The position numbers and the translations under genes were made by a program. The notes under the pieces are model-generated. The model was not told where the DNA came from and searched no databases. It was given only the letters and a program-made list of their open reading frames with translations. This document shows positions 1 to 11,448 of a stretch of 64,000 nt of DNA, piece after piece. The stretch spans positions 12,068,501-12,132,500 of the forward strand of contig NC_134031.1 of assembly GCF_964204645.1 (NCBI RefSeq). The letters are read 5' to 3'. The DNA is from Tubulanus polymorphus. Its lineage: Eukaryota; Nemertea; Palaeonemertea; Tubulaniformes; Tubulanidae. The stretch's first letter is position 1; every line of letters starts with the position of its first letter.

Positions 1-789
1 GAAATCAGTGTTGCCCAGCCTCTAACGGCCCTGCGGGCCTAATTTCCTTATAATCGAGAAAACAAAAAGGTCGTGATTCGGTCAAATAGTCAATAATGCA
101 ATACATCGGCCATATACATCGATGATACCGGTCAAAATCTATCATTCTGTTAAATAAATATACAAAAGAAGTTTCTTAATTACAATCGTATCTTAAATTC
201 AAAATTTTGTAATTCGAGCCCGATTTTAATCGTTGCGTGGTGATACATTAGGAATAGTAAGTGATTGACAAGTAAGCTGCGTCATGTTTAACAGCGTCGA
301 TCGTTGGTTGTGTCGTGGATTACTCGTCTTTATTGTATCCGTATAAAGTCTAAGGTGAGTGTCAGCAATTAATGTGTATAGTTTATTCCTCATGAATGCA
401 CGGAGGGCCTCTAAATAGTGTGAATAGACGTTGATAACATTGAGAATCACTGCTATGGTTTGTTAGGCCTGCAGTACTGGTATGCGCGCGTGTTGTTGCC
501 GACACTGGCCTCCACTTCAAAAATTATGAAAGAAATATTAGAAATAATTAACATCTGATACAGTGGTTAGATTCTAAAAATTGTAGGTGCTCTATTAATT
601 GAGCACCTAGATTTGGTAAGGTGCTCAACTGGAATTTTGTTAATGTGATGAAGAGAGCGCCATAGGCGCGAAGTCCCTCGTGGGGGGTCTGGGGGCCCTC
701 CCCCGAATAATTTCGAACTGTAGGGGCTTGGAAATGCTATTTCGAGGCATTTTTCATCTTTGAATGCTGTTAATTAAATTACCCAATAG
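1..789. other. Upstream of the host gene; no gene seen
   Basis: I see no coding exon here. A perfect 8-bp inverted repeat lies at 585-608 (AGGTGCTC, 8-base loop, GAGCACCT), with a third partial copy near 619. A G/C-run patch at about 680-706 stands out from the AT-rich background. The first coding exon begins at 790, so promoter and 5' UTR may lie here, but no core promoter element is convincing. Confidence 0.5.
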
Positions 790-873
790 ATGGAAAGTTT
801 TTATGCAAATAAGTTGAAAAAAATATCGCAGATTGTGGATCATACAAATCTTCCAGTTTTCAGTATAGAGCAG
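790..873 (+). CDS. Host gene exon 1 (start codon, 28 codons)
   Basis: The ATG at 790 is immediately preceded by an in-frame TAG, so translation cannot begin further upstream in this exon. The exon ends CAG|GTAAGT, a textbook 5' splice site, at a codon boundary (phase 0). It encodes 28 residues beginning MESFYANKLKKISQ with no low-complexity bias. It is the first exon of a gene continuing at 995, 2821, 7264, 36463, 44601 and 49179; all junction phases agree and the joined reading frame is about 389 residues. The family is not recognised. The chain and its phases are seen in the sequence; membership of exon 1 in the same gene is an inference from phase and proximity. Confidence 0.6.
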
Positions 874-994
874 GTAAGTTATCCCCTAGCTGGTTCCTCA
901 CAAGATCTGACACAGGATGCAACATGATAGAAGATGATTTTAGCTGGAATCTCCACACTGCAAGGATACTTATACTTACTTTCTATTTTACAAG

Positions 995-1032
995 TTATTG
1001 GGAAATCAAGAAACTTTCTACTTTGCACCAAG
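995..1032 (+). CDS. Host gene exon 2 (38-nt mini-exon)
   Basis: A pyrimidine-rich tract ends TTTTACAAG| at 994 and a donor AG|GTTTTG follows 1032. The 38-nt length takes the frame from phase 0 (exon 1) to phase 2, exactly what exon 3 requires; without an exon of this kind exons 1 and 3 cannot be joined in frame. It encodes LLGNQETFYFAP plus a split Arg codon completed by the first base of exon 3. A near-copy of its centre (GGGAAATCAA, then AAACTTTCTAC) lies just downstream at about 1038-1060. The donor is weaker than that of exon 1, and the exon is short enough that chance cannot be excluded. Confidence 0.45.
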
Positions 1033-2820
1033 GTTTTGGGAAATCAATAAACTTTCTACAATTTTGCGTGCGCTTTTGAATAAGACTTAGGTGCGCTGTG
1101 AGTAGCGCTTCTACGAGATATTTCACGTGCGTGTAGGCGCGCGAGCGCGATTGCGCGCCTCAAAATCTAACCTCTGCTGATATGCACCATGCCTCCAAAG
1201 AAATGTATTTAGCGTCGGATATTGTGTCGAGAATTTCAAATTGATAGATTTTCAGATCTTCCAACCACACAGGGTTCGTATCTCACATAGCATTGAAGTA
1301 GGCCCACCATATACCGGTGCCGATCGGTTACTGTAAAAACGATAATCCATTAATCATTTATCTTTAATGTATATAAAAATTATTATACTTCATAGACAAG
1401 AATTATTTGATTATCGTTTCACAAGTACCCACAACTCGGAAGCCCTGTGCAGCATGTATAGATAAAACATTGTATTCATTCCCTATGCCTGCAGATGACA
1501 GCAGCCAATGAGTCATTTGGGAAAACCCATTCCATGTATTGATCTACTGCTGCAGATAATAGTTGGTGGCTTCCACTTCGCGAGATGCTGTATCTCTTCA
1601 TATATGGTTGATTAATAAATGACTTAGAAAAACGTTTCTTTTTGGAAAATATTCTGGAAAGCAGGTCCATTTTCCTGGAAAGAAAAATATTCCTTAAATT
1701 GGTCGGGTCTGGTGTATGAACCAATTAAGTTGATTGACAAGCGCAGCTTCGGGCCTCAATTTGTCGATGACGTCAGATATAAACAATAACATTACCATGT
1801 GCGCAATGCAAACAGACAAATGGGAAAAAAATATTTTGATACATACATGTATTTGAATAGGCGTAACAGAGATTCCTTTGACTTTTGATGAATTTAACTT
1901 AAGCCAGCTAGTGGATGGAATAATTCAATAGTCCCCACATTGTATTCCACAAAGTCTCAAATAATTTCTGCTGACCTTTATTATTCTGCGCATGATATTA
2001 GATTTTTCTTTATTTAAGGATATGAACAGCAAAGAAACATTTGGCAGATACATTTCATGACTGATCACACCCTCTGGGTCGATATTTCATCATTTTCTGA
2101 TGTTACTCAGTATTGCTGAAGATGGCTTTTGTTGAAACTTTGGAATAAACCTCCAGCTCAAGGCATCATTTTCGTACTTCCTCATCATTATTGTGGAATC
2201 TCGTTATATTATCATCACAGCACTGATGTAGTGTTTTATCAATCATGTCAGGTGGCTACATTCGATTTATTTAATAAATCTTTTTGTCCTTTACTCGAGT
2301 TTTCCAGTGATTATTACTTGGTTGACTTATTTTGCATCATCTAACCACCAATGATAAGTCTTTAAACTGACTCCTAAAATGGAATAATCTTGACTAAACC
2401 TTGATTGATTACGAAGTACTATTCACACATCGATGAGATGTATTACTGGTTTGCTAATCTATGTAACTACTCTTAACAGGACTGCTTCTTCGAACCTCAG
2501 GACTCTAAAGTCCTCTTGTTATAGACTTTGTAGCGTTGCGAATTATAGTTATGAGACAAGCCATGCATCGGCGAGGGAGGTGTAGAAATTCGGAATGGAT
2601 TATACGAATTCAACGAAATGGCCTCATCAGTAAATGTTGTGAATAATGCTTAGCTTGTTCCAGTGACTTTTATCGATTTTCTTTTTTTAGGAATAACATG
2701 TAACTAGTTAATAGAATACTGAATCTGATTTACGGACCTTATCTTACCTTTCCTCTGACAAAAGTCTCCCTGCACCCCTATTTTGACAGTGAAATTAAAT
2801 CAAATGTTCTTATTCATTAG
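1033..2820 (+). other. Intron 2; no feature seen
   Basis: This is AT-rich intronic DNA. Open frames at 1476-1724 (minus) and 2129-2344 (plus) show no domain, splice support or codon signal. A short CpG-rich patch with alternating GCGC lies at about 1135-1160. I found no repeat shared with other parts of the window. Confidence 0.5.
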
Positions 2821-2974
2821 ATTGAGAGCGGAAGATGGAAAATTTGAAGATGTTGGTGATTTTAGCGATTTCTATGCTCCACCTCCACCTGGATTAGATG
2901 AAGAACAAATCCGTATATTACAGGAGCAACAGGATGGAGAACTGGCAAAACTTCTTCAAGAACAGGAACATAAA
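2821..2974 (+). CDS. Host gene exon 3 (acidic motif, Pro cluster, coiled coil)
   Basis: The acceptor is TTCTTATTCATTAG| and the donor AAA|GTAAAT. It starts with the third base of a split codon and ends on a codon boundary. The 51 residues run from a charged stretch (AEDGKFEDVGDFSDF) through YAPPPPGLDEEQ into a Gln/Glu/Leu helix (LQEQQDGELAKLLQEQEHK) with heptad spacing. Amino-acid content and a frame free of stops only between the splice sites argue for a real exon. LQEQE-type helices occur in several coiled-coil adaptor proteins, but I cannot assign a named family. It joins exon 4 without a split codon. Confidence 0.8.
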
Positions 2975-4286
2975 GTAAATGTTATTCCCTTACTTTTTTC
3001 TGCATATTAAATTTGTGGAATATTTCAATGCAGAATTTGATTACTTTCTCATATCCACATTCTTAGTGGATTTACCCTGAAACTTTCTGTTTCACATTCA
3101 GGATTGGCAAAAGAGCTGGCCATGTCAATGGCAAATATAGGATATCATATCAAATACTAATCACTCGTTCATAGCTTTAGATGTAATTGATTTATCTGCG
3201 TAAAAGGCATGTTTTATAAAATACTATAGGATATAGTTGCGGTTGAGTAATGTCCCGCAATCGCTATCAACCCAGCCTTCGCCACTAGGGTATGTTGAAT
3301 ATTGAATTATGTACAATTGGTCTATTTGTATCGATACCTGTCACTATTTTGTAACTACAATCAAAAGTTGTAGTTCATGACTTGTTCTATGATTTTTGTG
3401 AATTTCAAGGGTATTGGTTTATAGACAGCTTAGCTGCCAACTGACCCGCAGGCTTTGCACCAAAATGAAATTGAAATACTATCCGCGTAATTTCCCTGAG
3501 CTGCTGTTAAGACAGCTGAGAGAAATTTAATTTCAAATAGCATAATCATCGTAAAGTAGTGCTACTTTAAAGTTTAACGAGCATGCTCAGAGCAACTTCA
3601 CGTTTTTATATTCTTAATATCACAAAACAGGAATATTGTTGAATTACCAGCTTATAGCATCAAATTTTTTAAGATGAGTCTGATATTTGCACGACTGTTT
3701 TTCATCATTAATTGAAGTCATTTTATTGACGTTTCGCATTAAATATCCATTTTGGAGCCTAATTATTTGTATCAGTTTAGTGATGAGCATTCGCGTTGAA
3801 AACAGTCCTGTACAGTCGCGTAGGCAGTACGCTATATTGCCTTTTCTAGCGTTAAAAGTGTGTATGTATCAGTTATAGATAATGCGCACCAAGGTCACGC
3901 ATAACAACGATTTGTCTGAGTGAAGATGTAAACTTGCCTGCCTACTTAAAGCAATCAGGGGGACTATCGGGAAATGCTTAAAAACCATGTCAGTCGATAA
4001 ACTTTATTTCATCAGTAACGGCACTGGCCTCAAATTTGCATAAAGTTGGGAGCTTCTGTCCTAATTGGGCCGTATGATAATAAAAAACCTCCGATGAAAC
4101 CCAGGCTCTCACTCTGCCAGGTGACTCATAGTTTTAGTTGTTTTATATGTCATTCTGTGAATGTATTAAATTATGAACATTAATTTGTTGAGACACAATT
4201 CCCATGATAAGTTTTTCGAAAATTTCATTCTCGTTAAAAGTCTGTTATCACTGACCATAATTAAGTCCTTTTTGATGTATTTTTTC
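2975..4286 (+). other. Start of intron 3; no feature seen
   Basis: AT-rich intronic sequence before the composite repeat at 4287. Weak open frames such as 3687-3878 show no recognisable product, and no tandem or inverted repeat of note was seen. Confidence 0.45.
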
Positions 4287-6022
4287 TTTTTGGTTTACCT
4301 TTGTCAGCGATATGATGTTGGCATTGAGCCAATTCATGTAAAATCGCGGTACATTTTTTTATGTGAGCATTTGTTTCATTGGTTCTCGGCTTAAAAGACG
4401 TATAATCGATGCGATTGAAGACATGGCGAACCTCCGTCGATGACATGGTCAACTGAGTTAAAATTCTACGAAAAACTGTTTTTGGCGGGAAAATTCTTAG
4501 CTCTCGCGTATAAAATTGCAATGACCTCGATTGGGGGGGCGTTGTCTCTACGAACAAATGGGATTGTTTTTTGGATATACGGGGAATTCCGGCGCTACTA
4601 AAATTATGGGAAAGCCATAGAATGGTGTACGTTTCATTGGACTAGGTGCCGTATACGTGCCGATTTCAAATGCTCATTGCTGGTGAGGATGTAATTATTT
4701 CACTCATCTGCCATAGGTATTGTTTCATTTTAATACCCGGTGATTGTTTTGATTGACATTGAGGTGTAAGCGAATATTCACTTACACGAGGCCTCCACAT
4801 GCACGCGGAGTGCTACACCACACACACACACACACACAAGCTCGTACAGTACACTACGGTGTGATGCTGTAACGCGTGAACGTTTGATATGAAAATAGGC
4901 TGAATAATCATAGCAGAAGATGAGCGCTGTGTTTTCTGTTCGATAGAATTTGTAATAAATTGTAATTTCTTGTGACCTGAAAATACTAAGCAGCAAACTA
5001 AAAGGTCTGTCGAGGTCTGAATATTGTAGTGGTAAATTCCAGGACTTAAAACGATCTAATAGCCGATTTCTTCTGTACCACCGATATTTTAGCTTCCGTG
5101 GCCAACATTGGAAGAGGTTTCCAAGAACCAATATTCAGCCACCCTCTGATATGTGATGAATTTTAGGCCATCCCAAAATAATGGTCTGTTTGCCGTAACC
5201 CGACCAACCTGACTTCAGAGGTACCGAGTGAAAACTTTTTTCTAGGATTCATTGAAATAAATTTTATTTTTGATAAAAACAGCCGACCGACTATGAGCTA
5301 CGTATGTTTGAATTCTAGTGTGCATGGTGTGAAAACATGCCTTGACATGTGGCCTAGTTTAAGTTTCCAGGAAACTGGCAGTGTTCCAATAAGCTGCCAT
5401 TCATTCTAATAGTGACTAAAGTGACTGAATAGCTGGTAACGTGAAAGCGCGCACATATTCAATGTACCGTTTCATTTTTAAGACAGAGATGACGCTCTGG
5501 ACGAAGTTATAATTTTAGAATAATTCTTGAAATCTACGCTATTAGACAAATTTCCTGTGCGCAACGTAGATGATTTTTTGCGATATTGTTTCCATGTAAA
5601 AAAGCCCAAAGGTGAAAAATTTGTTTTTTTTTTTGCCCAAAAATTTTGCAAAAAAAAAAATTCTACCTACCTACCGACTCATCCTGAAAAGTTGAGTCGG
5701 TGTTGCAGCAAACAGACAATTATTTTGGGATGGCCTTATTTGAATATTTTTTCATATTATATTAAACATATTTTTTTGAAAATATAAAATAGTTTCCCTG
5801 CCGTGCCTACCTGTACCCTACAAACTTTTAGACGTGGACCGCAAACAAATGTATATCTTTGGTCTTATTTGACTACAAAATAATTCTTTAGGAAAGATAA
5901 AATACAATATAAACTGTGGATCTTTGAAGTCACGAATTAAAAAGATTTTTCAAGCAATGCCCTTACTCCAAACAACCTCTAGCTTTCAAGGTAAACCACA
6001 CTTTGCCCATGGGCAATTTATT
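4287..6022 (+). repeat. Composite dispersed repeat R1, copy A
   Basis: A 1.7 kb block begins TTTTTGGTTTACCTTTGTCA and ends near CCCATGGGCAATTTATT. It matches 22422-24183 along its length and 47036-48222 in its right two thirds, at roughly 85-95 percent by eye. It contains a (CA)n tract at 4815-4838 and, nested within, the inverted-repeat element at 5165-5736. The minus-strand open frame at 4778-5131 recurs in all copies as a similar but broken frame, so I treat it as a by-product of the repeat rather than a gene. No transposase is seen; it is probably non-autonomous. Confidence 0.75.
5165..5736. mobile_element. MITE-A copy 1, 572 bp, terminal inverted repeats
   Basis: The left end AGGCCATCCCAAAATAATGG and the right end (ATTATTTTGGGATGGCCT) are inverted copies that continue inward through a GTCTGTTTGCCGTAAC-like segment, about 35-40 bp in all. 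The interior has poly-T/poly-A tracts and no coding capacity. Equivalent copies are at 23368-23899 and 47365-47940, with partial copies at 27113-27390, 34665-34810 and 46419-46620. The partial copies lie outside R1, so this unit moves or amplifies independently of the larger composite. The superfamily is not determined; target-site duplications are not clear. Confidence 0.7.
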
Positions 6023-6052
6023 TAATTTTCAATGCGCACTAGAACAGATGCT

Positions 6053-6993
6053 TTGATCAATTACCTTGATCTTTCGTATATCATTGAATCCCCCCAGGGC
6101 CCATCAGCATAACAAAGATTCAATTGATTAAGGTCGATGTCAATTTTGGCCCAAATTCTGAGCTCTATAGCTTCCTACTGGTTTTCCATTTCTTATGCAA
6201 TTGCTGATGGGTATTCTTTGGAAAGGGATGTTTTATACCTGAGACAGGTATATTTGATCAGCCAATTATGACGCAATCGGCGGCCATCTTTGTGTCATCA
6301 GTACTCATTCATAGGTGGGAAAAAGTTTTTCGATATTATATTGATACCTAATCATATTTTGTTACCACAATGGATTAGAAAGTTATAGCTTATAACGTGT
6401 CCTATGATTGTTCTGAGTTTCAAGGTCATTGGTTTTTGTACATGGCCACCAGGGGGCGTTGAATAATACAATATCTTAGTATTTCTATATTATATTTGTA
6501 CCAATGCTTATTTTGTTGTCACAATCACTTGCAAAGTTGTAGCTCATGACATCTATGATTGTGGTAAGTTTTAAGGACATTAGTTATTCTATATGGTCAC
6601 CATGGGGCGTTGAATAGTAGAATAACTTAGTATTTCCTCATGATATTGGTACCTAGGCATATTTTGTTACCATGATCAATTGCAAAGTTGTAATTCATGA
6701 CATGTTCTACAATTGTGGTGAGTTTCAAGGTCATTGGCTTTTGAATGTGGTCACCAGGGGGCGTTGAATAGTAGAATAACTTAGTATTGCCATATCAAAT
6801 TGGTAACGAGGCCTATTTTGTTATCACAATCAATTACAAAATTGTACCTGCGGACATGTTCTATGATTGTGGTGAGTTTCAAGGTCATTGGTTTTTGTAT
6901 ATGGTCATCAGAGGGTGTTGAATATTGAGATTGTTAGATTGTTGAGCATTTCAAACCACTTCCCAAGTGGGCACGGTGTCCCTGGACCCCTAG
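6053..6993 (+). mobile_element. Helitron-like element, copy A, with tandem core
   Basis: Family member with a right terminus CCACTTCCCAAGTGG (hairpin, 3-base loop) followed about 20 bases later by CTAG and host T, which fits the known Helitron 3' end (a hairpin just before CTRR, inserted between A and T). The core is a tandem array: the landmark GGGCGTTGAAT or a variant occurs at about 6454, 6605, 6758 and 6913, giving units of 151-155 bp. There is no Rep/helicase gene, so it would be non-autonomous. The left end is not determined; the start given is where similarity to other copies begins. Confidence 0.65.
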
Positions 6994-7263
6994 TTGCCAT
7001 ATGTTTTTCTTTGTAAAAACATGTATCTTTTTATGCCTTTATTTGTGATTCCTGAAAACTGGTCCATTTTCCTGAAAATGAGTTGCAAAGGTTGGAGGGT
7101 CTGCATAGTGACAATTAAAAGTTCATTGTTTCTATGGTATCTAACTTTTGAGCAACTGGCTGGCCCTGGTCGCATGAAATATCGAAATTGTCATGCATTT
7201 TTTCAAAAGCGCATGTTGTCCCTGGACAGGCCACATACAGGCAACATGTTATTTTCTTTACAG

Positions 7264-7407
7264 AGAGGTGCTCAGGTTGGTCGTGAGAAATTCAAAGATA
7301 TTGAATCAAAAGATGCTGAATTAGCTGCCATTATACAAAAACAGGAAAATGTTAAACTGAACAAGCTTAGAATGAAAATGAAGAATATGTCAACTGAAGA
7401 TTGTGAG
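7264..7407 (+). CDS. Host gene exon 4 (coiled coil)
   Basis: The acceptor is TTTTCTTTACAG| and the donor GAG|GTTTGT; both ends are on codon boundaries. Forty-eight residues continue the exon 3 helix: RGAQVGREKFKDIESKDAEL, then an Ile/Gln/Lys-rich heptad segment ending near MSTEDCE. Charged residues and regular hydrophobic spacing predict a second coiled coil. The open frame extends upstream to 6994 only through Helitron-like and intronic sequence, so the exon is taken from the splice site. The next exon in phase 0 is 36463, implying an intron of about 29 kb; additional phase-neutral exons could be missed. Confidence 0.8.
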
Positions 7408-7944
7408 GTTTGTGGTTTAAAAAAAACTTTGTGATCACTCTAGACGTATCGGCCACTCTCCGTAAGGTTGTGCTACTGTGCGGCACTTACGCAAAGCAGC
7501 AGAACGCAAGCATGGCCACATGTATTCACAATATAAAGGATATGGTATGAATTTCAATTGTTTCCGCTGTTAGGGTAGTTAGGCACGAGATAACTATTTG
7601 ATAGGATATGGTGAAGTTAAAAAAGGGTATTGCAGCAGTGTAGCTAGTAAAGAACTGTCCCTATTGTGTGTTAACAGTCAAAAACATATAAAATTGTGTA
7701 GTTACACAACTATTTGCAGTGAATTGCGGACGAAACATTAAGCCCTAATGGCTGTTTACAAAAAGATGATAGCAATCACAATTGTAAGAAAAAATGAGAT
7801 AGGACCTAAGTTAACAGTCTTGTCATTTCAAAATTTTTGTTTACCTTTGATAGCGATAGTAGAGTTAGCATTCAATAGTGAATTCTTAAATTTAGATATG
7901 AAAAAGCACAATTGAAATTTTGTTATTGCTTGAAAAGTAAGGAT

Positions 7945-8255
7945 AGGCCTACCTAAGTTTTTGATGATGGGGCTGTACGATCTAAGAAGGCAGCCTTTGA
8001 TATTACCCTGAATGCACGCTTTTGAAGTAGAATTATTGGCCTGATTCTTGATTCATAGTTATTGCCCCAGATAAAATCGCAGTATTTGAGATACGGGTTA
8101 ACAAAACTATAGTTTAAGGTTTTCGTCACTAAAACTGGCAATTTTCTTTTAACTCTATTTTAAACACCGGGTCTACGGGAGATCTTTTTACAGACAAGTG
8201 ATATGTGGTCAGACCACGTCAGTTTACTATCAATATATAATCCAAGGCTTTATTG
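7945..8255 (-). pseudogene. LINE reverse-transcriptase C-terminal fragment
   Basis: Minus-strand translation gives IDSKLTWSDHISLVCKKISR at about 8240-8180 and, after a break, a stretch including FVNPYLKYCDFIWGNNYESR at about 8110-8050. This pattern is typical of the region after the palm domain in Jockey/CR1-type non-LTR retrotransposons. Only about 100 codons survive and the catalytic domain is absent. It resembles the corresponding part of the LINE at 57.6-60.3 kb without being a close copy. Confidence 0.6.
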
Positions 8256-8260
8256 GGACG

Positions 8261-9037
8261 TTTCCAATTTTTATAGCACTGTAAGGGGTACCCTTGAAAA
8301 TGACATTTTTGGCGAACCGTAGGTTTGCCCATGCAAACGGTTTGATGAAGCAGTTTTCATTGAAAATGAAAAGAGTACCGGTGTGTCAACAAGGCACAAA
8401 CATTGGCTGTTAAACCGATTGTGTTGATTTGTGGTTTTATTGTTTGGCTTAATGAGTTCTCGAGCCCACAAAAATTTCATAGTAATCGAGTTATTTTTAG
8501 GGGACTTATTCATGAAAAACACGCAAAACCCTGCTTTTTAGCACTAAGTAATGGCACTTTTTTATATATGACAATTTTCATGCTTGCAATTGAAATATAT
8601 AAAAGTTCGATCCTTCCTTTTAGTTCGACTGATCTCAATGTACTTTTCGACCTACAGGCCCTCACTTTATAAACCCCCTAAATTTCCTCGCTTCTATTTA
8701 TTTGAGTTGACCTTGTAACCTGAGCTACAATGAATGTGATTGGCTGTTTGTGGGATATACGGGAAATTCCGGGAATTCCGGCGCCTCTGATGTAATTGGG
8801 AAAGCCCAATGTGAAACCCAAGACAAAATGGCGAACATTTTATTCGATTAGGTATCGTACGTTTGCTTATAATTTGTTCCTTGACACGAATATAGGCGAG
8901 TACGCTATTCAATTCAGTTGCAATTCTGAACTTGCAAGTATGACGATACCAATGACAGGGCTCGTAGTGGGTCTTCCAAGTCATTTAAGAAAAAAATCAT
9001 AGCTGGTATTTTTTTTATTTCTAGAAAAAAAAAGTCC
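8261..9037. repeat. Intronic; diverged fragment of composite repeat R1
   Basis: At about 8735-8860 the sequence GATTGGCTG...GGGATATACGGG...TTCCGGCGCC and the following AATGGCGAAC/TTCGATTAGGT match the left part of R1 (compare 4550-4640 and 22760-22850). The rest is AT-rich without recognised content; open frames here are not supported. Confidence 0.45.

Positions 9038-9098
<61 letters not shown>
9038..9098. repeat. (TA)n microsatellite
   Basis: About 60 bases of almost uninterrupted TA dinucleotide, with one phase slip near 9058. It is self-complementary on either strand; length is likely polymorphic. Confidence 0.95.
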
Positions 9099-9106
<8 letters not shown>

Positions 9107-11448
9107 TCATATGTTTTTGACATTTTGTGGATGGAGGTATCCTGACTTGTGAAATTACGGCCAATCTAATACTCGTCGCTAGTAAATTTGTAAATACGCG
9201 CGTCAGCAGTCAGCCGCGTGTGTGAGAATATAGGTTACTGTATATGGCTGTGGGTGTTAGTAATCACCTGAGCGAGTCTATAGGCCTATATAGCACAGTG
9301 ACTCGGCAATCATAGTATACACAGAACTCTAACACATCCGCAGGCGCATATATTGTCAGCCTCACATCTTCAATCCAAATTAATTTTTATTTAGTATAAT
9401 ATTTTTGACAATATATGCACTAAATGATTTAATGGTGAGCCACAGGGCCATTGGACCTTTATTTAAGATTTAGAGACAATTTGTTATCTTGAAACCATAT
9501 GCGAAGTTCGATGAGTTGATATATGTATCTAGGTCACTATGCCTAAGGTACCCCCTAGACCTACTGAATCAAAAAAATTATTGCTATCTGTATTCATCAA
9601 TACCTTTATAAACAGATAATCCCTCTCCTCAGTCCATATCAGTGCCATTCTCGCTGTTAGAATTTAGACTTCATAGCTCCATGTCACTTTGTAAAGACTC
9701 TAGGCACTATACGTCAATAATTGTATAGTTTTGTGCGAGCGCGTGCTGCATTTCCGGTGGTATTAATATCCATGGATTTCCCGTGTGTTAGAAATTTAAA
9801 AATCAATGCCAAAAAAGGTCACACTGCTGCGTTCAGCCCGGGCTAATAGACTAACCAGCGGCCTAAATTTTTTGCAGCAGCGGGCAGTCCATTGCACTTA
9901 AATCCTGGCTTTGCACTTGAATACAATGCCATCGGCAAAATTTCACTGAGAAATTTGATTTCAAACGCATTATCATCTGTAACTGGCGTTGATTTAAATC
10001 TTCCGACAAAAGTATTGCCCTAAATCGATAAGCTCGATTAATGTGCCACATTTATGCAATTCTCAAAATCAGCAAAAATAGCAGTCTTTTCACTATGAGT
10101 GGTTTTTCCTATAACGTGTACATGCCATTTTTGTACATTTAAATGTGATACATGTCGATGCACCTGTGATCAATGAACTTGTATCTAAAAGGCACATTGG
10201 AAGCAAACATTGCACACCTGCTAACCCCTACGGGATTTCTGTATTTGCTACGGATTTTAATAGCTAAATACGGAAGTATGGATGCACGGATGCTCTGTAA
10301 AAACCACAGTTTTTCATCCATTCTTTTCAAAATACGGATTTGTTTTATCTTGCTGTATGAAAATACGGCTATAGTATATCATCACATCTGTGAATACGAT
10401 TATGAACTTTCAAAAACAGGAGTACAGGTTTGTTTACTTCTACTGCTTGTACATCGGTTCAGAGTATTGATTAGCACAGTTAGTTACCTAATCGTTGGTG
10501 GTAAGCTTTTTATAATTGGATGGGCTCATACCAAGGTAAGGGATGACAAGGGTCAAAACACGGTTAAAAAAGTAACACTTCAAAAATATACTTTCTATTG
10601 ACTTCGGTCCACAATTACCGGCTTCATTCACAAACTAACACAGGTACCTTTCGAAATAATCCAATTTTATGTATGTTTCGAGCGATTGATCAACATTTTT
10701 TTTAGAAATTAATATCTCCACAAATTCCGCCATTGGCTGCCATTTCTCTGTTTTGCACACATGTGGCATGATAGACAAGGTGACCTACGAAGATTTATAT
10801 AAAACTTCCGCGAAGACGAAACGACAATTTTTATTTTCGATAGTTTTCCAACGTATATTTCAAATCTTCGTGTTTTCCATACCATAATAAATAATGAAAA
10901 TATAGCTGCATAGCAGCGATAACGGGTTTCTGCCTAATTGGTTCATATGTCGAACTGGGAAGCGTACGAAGATTTCATCGAAATAATTCTAGCCCATAAC
11001 ATATGACTATTGCCAAGAAGTGCAACCTGGGTCAACATTATGCTGGATATGTGGATATTAGGAGTCCATTTGTCAAAGCATCGAAGCAATACAGTCCAAC
11101 TTGTTTATGTCTCAGATGGAGCGCGCGGGGCAGGGTCGTCATTATATTGCTGACTTATCTAAATTACACTTACACAGCGCAACGTGTTTCAGTGAGTAAA
11201 CTCAGTCGTACTCGGCATTATAGGAGAGTGAGGAATTGAATTTTAGCCACCTGAGCCCTTGGCTTGATTCGAGCAAAAGACCTTAAATGACTTCACAGAA
11301 TTTGATTATGAGTCTAGGATTTTCAAAATGTTTGAAGAATGCTTTCTCTGGTTTTGAGATCAATTAAAATTCACTCCTGAATACATTAGTAAAAAATTAG
11401 TCAAATAGATTCTTATTTTATTGAAAGAAATTCTACACAGATTTTGAA
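9099..11448 (+). other. Intronic stretch without a recognised gene
   Basis: No supported exon or mobile element. A short segment at about 10905-10945 (GCAGCGATAACGGGTTTCTG) recurs near 37250 and, inverted, near 48425, marking a small dispersed repeat. The 142-codon open frame at 10173-10601 has no domain-like features and lies in AT-rich DNA; I do not call it a gene. Confidence 0.4.

Noticed and set aside
4778-5131. 117-codon minus-strand frame recurring at 23055-23327 and 46923-47327
   Set aside because: It recurs because the underlying repeat R1 recurs; the copies differ by frameshifts, and the protein shows no motif or conserved-codon signal.
6994-7260. Upstream extension of the frame containing exon 4, starting at 6994
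   Set aside because: It starts one base beyond the Helitron-like right end and runs through intron-like sequence; the TTTCTTTACAG acceptor at 7263 and phase match to exon 3 define the exon better.
8914-9123. Frame encoding a Tyr/Ile repeat
   Set aside because: It is the translation of the (TA)n microsatellite.
10173-10601. 142-codon plus-strand open frame
   Set aside because: Composition is that of AT-rich noncoding DNA, with no splice sites, motif or repeat support.
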